This document shows, piece by piece, positions 61,561 to 64,000 of a stretch of 64,000 bases of DNA (positions within the stretch are counted from its first letter, which is position 1; every line of letters begins with the position of its first letter). The stretch is from positions 1,962,213-2,026,212 of the forward strand of contig NC_021175.1 in assembly GCF_000385925.1 (NCBI RefSeq), given 5' to 3'. The position numbers were made by a program, and so were the translations under genes. The stretch is from Streptococcus cristatus AS 1.3089 (GTDB lineage Bacteria; Bacillota; Bacilli; Lactobacillales; Streptococcaceae). The notes under the pieces were generated by a model. The model made no database searches. It was not told where the DNA came from and saw nothing but the letters and a program-made list of their open reading frames with translations.

Positions 61561-62079
61561 TTATTCTTCTTCAGCTACTTCTCCAGTCTCAGCTTCCTTT
61601 TGCTGCTTGATAAGCTTGAAGACAACGATAGAAAGGAAGATGAGGCTAAGAACGACGGAGAAGCCGACGCTCATATTCAGCCCCAGCATCTGAGACGATA
61701 GTAATGTTGGATCTGAAAAGGAAGAAGCTGCAATTCCTTTAGCTGCAACATAACTATAGGCTGTCCCAATCAGTCCAATGAGAATATCAGTAATGTAAAT
61801 AAGATTTGCTTTAAAGATGTCTTTCTTAAAAACGAAGAACCAAGCTGCTATCAAAAGAAGCAGGCTAGCATAAAAGAAAACATTACTTATTAGCGAACCT
61901 GACAGTTCAGCACTCTTGCTAAAATAAGTTGCATACTGAGATTTTACTGGCTCTTCCATGCCTTTAAGCAAGGATTCCACTGCATCATTAGAAGAGGAGA
62001 ACTTCGACACAAGCCCCCATAAGCTGCCAGCCGTTGCTAACCCCAGTAAGACGTAGAGATAAATCGGTTTCTTTTTCAT
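61561..62079 (-). CDS. uncharacterised four-helix membrane protein
   Basis: 172 residues from the ATG at 62079 (AGGAGG upstream). TM segments at about 7-24, 60-80, 86-106 and 130-152, with a ~35-residue extracytoplasmic loop after the first and an acidic C-terminal tail (EAETGEVAEEE). No recognised domain. The ATGATG start leaves two possible initiators 3 bp apart. It lies between nrdI and repeat copy 10. Confidence 0.75.
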   Translation of the reverse strand: MKKKPIYLYVLLGLATAGSLWGLVSKFSSSNDAVESLLKGMEEPVKSQYATYFSKSAELSGSLISNVFFYASLLLLIAAWFFVFKKDIFKANLIYITDILIGLIGTAYSYVAAKGIAASSFSDPTLLSSQMLGLNMSVGFSVVLSLIFLSIVVFKLIKQQKEAETGEVAEEE

Positions 62080-62175
62080 CATAACCTCCTGTATAGAAAT
62101 ACTTTTTCCTATTATACACCCAAAAGGAGAGCCTGACAAGAGGGAAGATCTGATGCGATCCTAAAGCCAGTATTG

Positions 62176-62252
62176 GTAGAGTCCACTCAACCACTGCGTC
62201 TTGCTCGACAATCCAAAGATAATTGAGAGGCTAGGACTTTTGTCCTAGCCTC
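62176..62252 (-). repeat. 175-bp interspersed stem-loop repeat, copy 10 (truncated to 77 bp)
   Basis: Only the hairpin-1 side remains (GTAGAGTCCACTCAACC ... TCCTAGCCTC), in the copy-2 orientation; the other 98 bp are missing. The retained hairpin is perfect (CTAGGAC/GTCCTAG) and runs into TTTT. Its end is 19 bp from the glgP stop. Confidence 0.93.
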
Positions 62253-62271
62253 TTTTAAGTTATTCAATGTA

Positions 62272-64000
62272 CTAGTTATCCAAATGCCAAATTTCGTCAT
62301 TGTATTGTTGGATTGTACGGTCTGCTGAGAAGAAACCAGCTTTTGCGATATTGACAAGAACTTTTTCCATCCAAGCATCGCGGTCTTCGTAGTCTGCAAG
62401 CATTTGCTCTTTGACTTTGATATAGTCTTCCAAGTCAAGAAGAGTCATGAACCAGTCTTTGTTGATCAATTCATTGTAAAGGCGTTCCAAGCGCTCTTTA
62501 TTTCCAGCTGCAAGAACAGCGTCGCTGATGATAAAATCAACCAATGGCTTGATAGCTGGACGAGCGTAGAATTCGCTTGATTTATATGCAGATTTAGCAT
62601 AAAGATCGATAACAGTTTCTGAATCTTCACCAAAGATGTAGATGTTGTCTTCGCCAACCAACTCAGCGATTTCCACGTTAGCACCGTCCATGGTACCAAG
62701 TGTCAAAGCACCGTTAAGCATGAATTTCATGTTACCAGTACCTGAAGCTTCTTTCGAAGCAAGTGAGATTTGCTCAGAAATATCACCAGCTGCAATCAAG
62801 AAGCTTGATGCTGTAACGTTGTAGTTTTCAACCATAACCACTTGCAAGTGTGGTGCTACTGCTGGGTCATTTGCGATGACTTCTGACAAGCAAAGAATCA
62901 AGTGAATGATGTCTTGGGCAATTGTGTAAGCAGGAGCTGCTTTACCACCAAAGAAGACAGTGATTGGGCGAGCAGGAATATTACCAGCCTTGATGTCCAA
63001 GTATTTGTGGATAACATACAAAGCGTTCATTTGTTGGCGTTTGTACTCGTGTAGACGCTTGATTTGGATATCAAAGATAGAATCTGGATTGATTTCCACA
63101 CCTTGAGCTTCCTTCAAGTGACGAGCCAATTTACGCTTGTTGTGAGACTTAATGCCTTCCAACTTTTCTTTCACTTCTTGCTTACCAGCAAAGTCAAGTA
63201 GGCCTTCCAACTTAGCAGCATCATGGTGCCAGTCGCGACCAAGAAGTTCATCTAAGTAGCTAGACAAACGTGGGTTAGCGTGCATAAGCCAACGACGGAA
63301 TGTAATACCGTTTGTCTTGTTGTTGAATTTCTCTGGATAAATATCGTAGAAAGCCTTCAACTCAGAGTTTTTCAAGATTTCAGTGTGGAGAGCTGCAACC
63401 CCGTTAACACTGTAGCCATAGTGGATATCCATGTGGGCCATGTGTACACGATCATGCTCATCAATGATTTGTACTGCTGGATTTGTGTAAACTTCCTTGA
63501 CACGTTTGTCAAGCTCTTTGATGATTGGAACCAGGTGAGGTACAACTTCTTCCAAGAAGTGCAATGGCCATTTTTCAAGAGCTTCTGCTAAGATAGTGTG
63601 GTTCGTATAAGCAGTCATAGACTTGACAATGTTTACAGCTTCGTCAAATTCCAAACCACGCTCTGTCAAGAGGCGAATCATTTCTGGGATAACCAAAGAT
63701 GGGTGGGTATCATTGATTTGGATGACAGCGTAGTCAGCCAAGTCGTGCAAGTTGCTGCCTTTTTCGATCGCTTCATCAATAATCAATTGCGCACCGTTTG
63801 ATACCATGAAGTATTGTTGGAAGATACGGAGCAATTCACCTTGCTTGTCGCTATCATCTGGGTAGAGGAAGAGAGTCAAGTTGCGAGCGATATCTGTCTT
63901 ATCAAAGTCAATACCATCAGTGATGATACCTGCGTCTACTGAGTCCAAATCAAAGAGGCGAAGACGGTTTTTAGTTGCTGTCTTGTAACCTGGCACATCA
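62272..64000 (-). CDS. glgP: glycogen/maltodextrin phosphorylase, C-terminal part (truncated by window edge)
   Basis: A GT35 alpha-glucan phosphorylase releasing glucose-1-phosphate. The frame is open to the end of the window, so the N-terminal quarter is missing; about 576 residues are present. Diagnostic segments: [26 protein letters not shown] and the pyridoxal-phosphate lysine region [20 protein letters not shown]. The C-terminus ([16 protein letters not shown]) is complete. Streptococci have a MalP-type enzyme with malQ and a GlgP in the glycogen operon; upstream genes are needed to decide which this is. Confidence 0.93.
   Translation of the reverse strand, partial: DVPGYKTATKNRLRLFDLDSVDAGIITDGIDFDKTDIARNLTLFLYPDDSDKQGELLRIFQQYFMVSNGAQLIIDEAIEKGSNLHDLADYAVIQINDTHPSLVIPEMIRLLTERGLEFDEAVNIVKSMTAYTNHTILAEALEKWPLHFLEEVVPHLVPIIKELDKRVKEVYTNPAVQIIDEHDRVHMAHMDIHYGYSVNGVAALHTEILKNSELKAFYDIYPEKFNNKTNGITFRRWLMHANPRLSSYLDELLGRDWHHDAAKLEGLLDFAGKQEVKEKLEGIKSHNKRKLARHLKEAQGVEINPDSIFDIQIKRLHEYKRQQMNALYVIHKYLDIKAGNIPARPITVFFGGKAAPAYTIAQDIIHLILCLSEVIANDPAVAPHLQVVMVENYNVTASSFLIAAGDISEQISLASKEASGTGNMKFMLNGALTLGTMDGANVEIAELVGEDNIYIFGEDSETVIDLYAKSAYKSSEFYARPAIKPLVDFIISDAVLAAGNKERLERLYNELINKDWFMTLLDLEDYIKVKEQMLADYEDRDAWMEKVLVNIAKAGFFSADRTIQQYNDEIWHLDN

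Noticed and set aside
1..64000. CRISPR array, prophage or insertion sequence
   Set aside because: No regularly spaced direct repeats, cas genes, phage structural genes or transposases were found in the window.

Overview
This window comes from a low-GC Firmicute of the genus Streptococcus, most likely the sanguinis group (S. sanguinis, S. gordonii and relatives). The evidence is streptococcal gene order and protein sequence: a comY pilus operon, cinA-recA, ruvX-ireB, mutS-argR-argS, the rpmG-secE-nusG run and a wzg-wzh-wzd-wze (cpsABCD) capsule head. The species cannot be fixed from the sequence alone. Most genes lie on the minus strand. leuS is cut by the left edge and a maltodextrin/glycogen phosphorylase gene by the right edge.

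Layout. 1-8.9 kb: translation and envelope housekeeping (leuS, tsf, rpsB, tRNA-Cys, nusG, secE, rpmG, pbp2A, an RluA-type pseudouridine synthase), plus a VIT-family metal transporter whose promoter carries a perfect PerR-type box. 9.2-15.8 kb: ackA, a methyltransferase, the seven-gene comYA-G competence pilus operon behind a ComX (CIN) box, and a DUF1033 gene. 15.9-17.7 kb: a CapA-like phosphoesterase and a small unknown gene. 17.8-32.1 kb: a complete Wzx/Wzy-type polysaccharide locus (wzx, SDR, cytidylyltransferase, wzy, licD, two glycosyltransferases, SDR, initiating sugar transferase, membrane dehydratase, wze-wzd-wzh-wzg). 32.4-36.5 kb: the anaerobic nucleotide reductase operon with two acetyltransferase paralogues and a 46-residue basic protein between nrdD and nrdG. 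36.5-45.5 kb: a GT-C-like membrane protein, a tiny gene behind a perfect CIN box, cls, lipoproteins, folC, yrzB, ruvX, ireB, spx. 45.5-61.5 kb: DNA maintenance genes (recA, cinA, tag, ruvA, mutL, mutS) with argR/argS, interspersed with small plus-strand regulator-plus-membrane-protein pairs (XRE proteins, XRE+RDD, LytTR+DUF3021) and an orphan nrdI.

The most striking feature is a 175-bp interspersed repeat: nine full copies of identical length and one truncated copy in 64 kb. It folds into three stem-loops, and nearly every copy lies within about 20 bp after a stop codon. One copy supplies the C-terminal tail of an RDD gene and another completes a stop codon.

A second pattern is seven single-base indels, all in mononucleotide runs, which break ackA (three), the initiating sugar transferase (two), the membrane dehydratase (one) and yrzB (one). 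This looks like sequencing error, but real inactivation is not excluded.

Three CIN boxes (comYA, cinA and the 48-codon gene) show the competence regulon reaching into this window, and an orphan ComE-like direct repeat lies at the distal edge of the capsule locus. All calls were made by eye without database searches.
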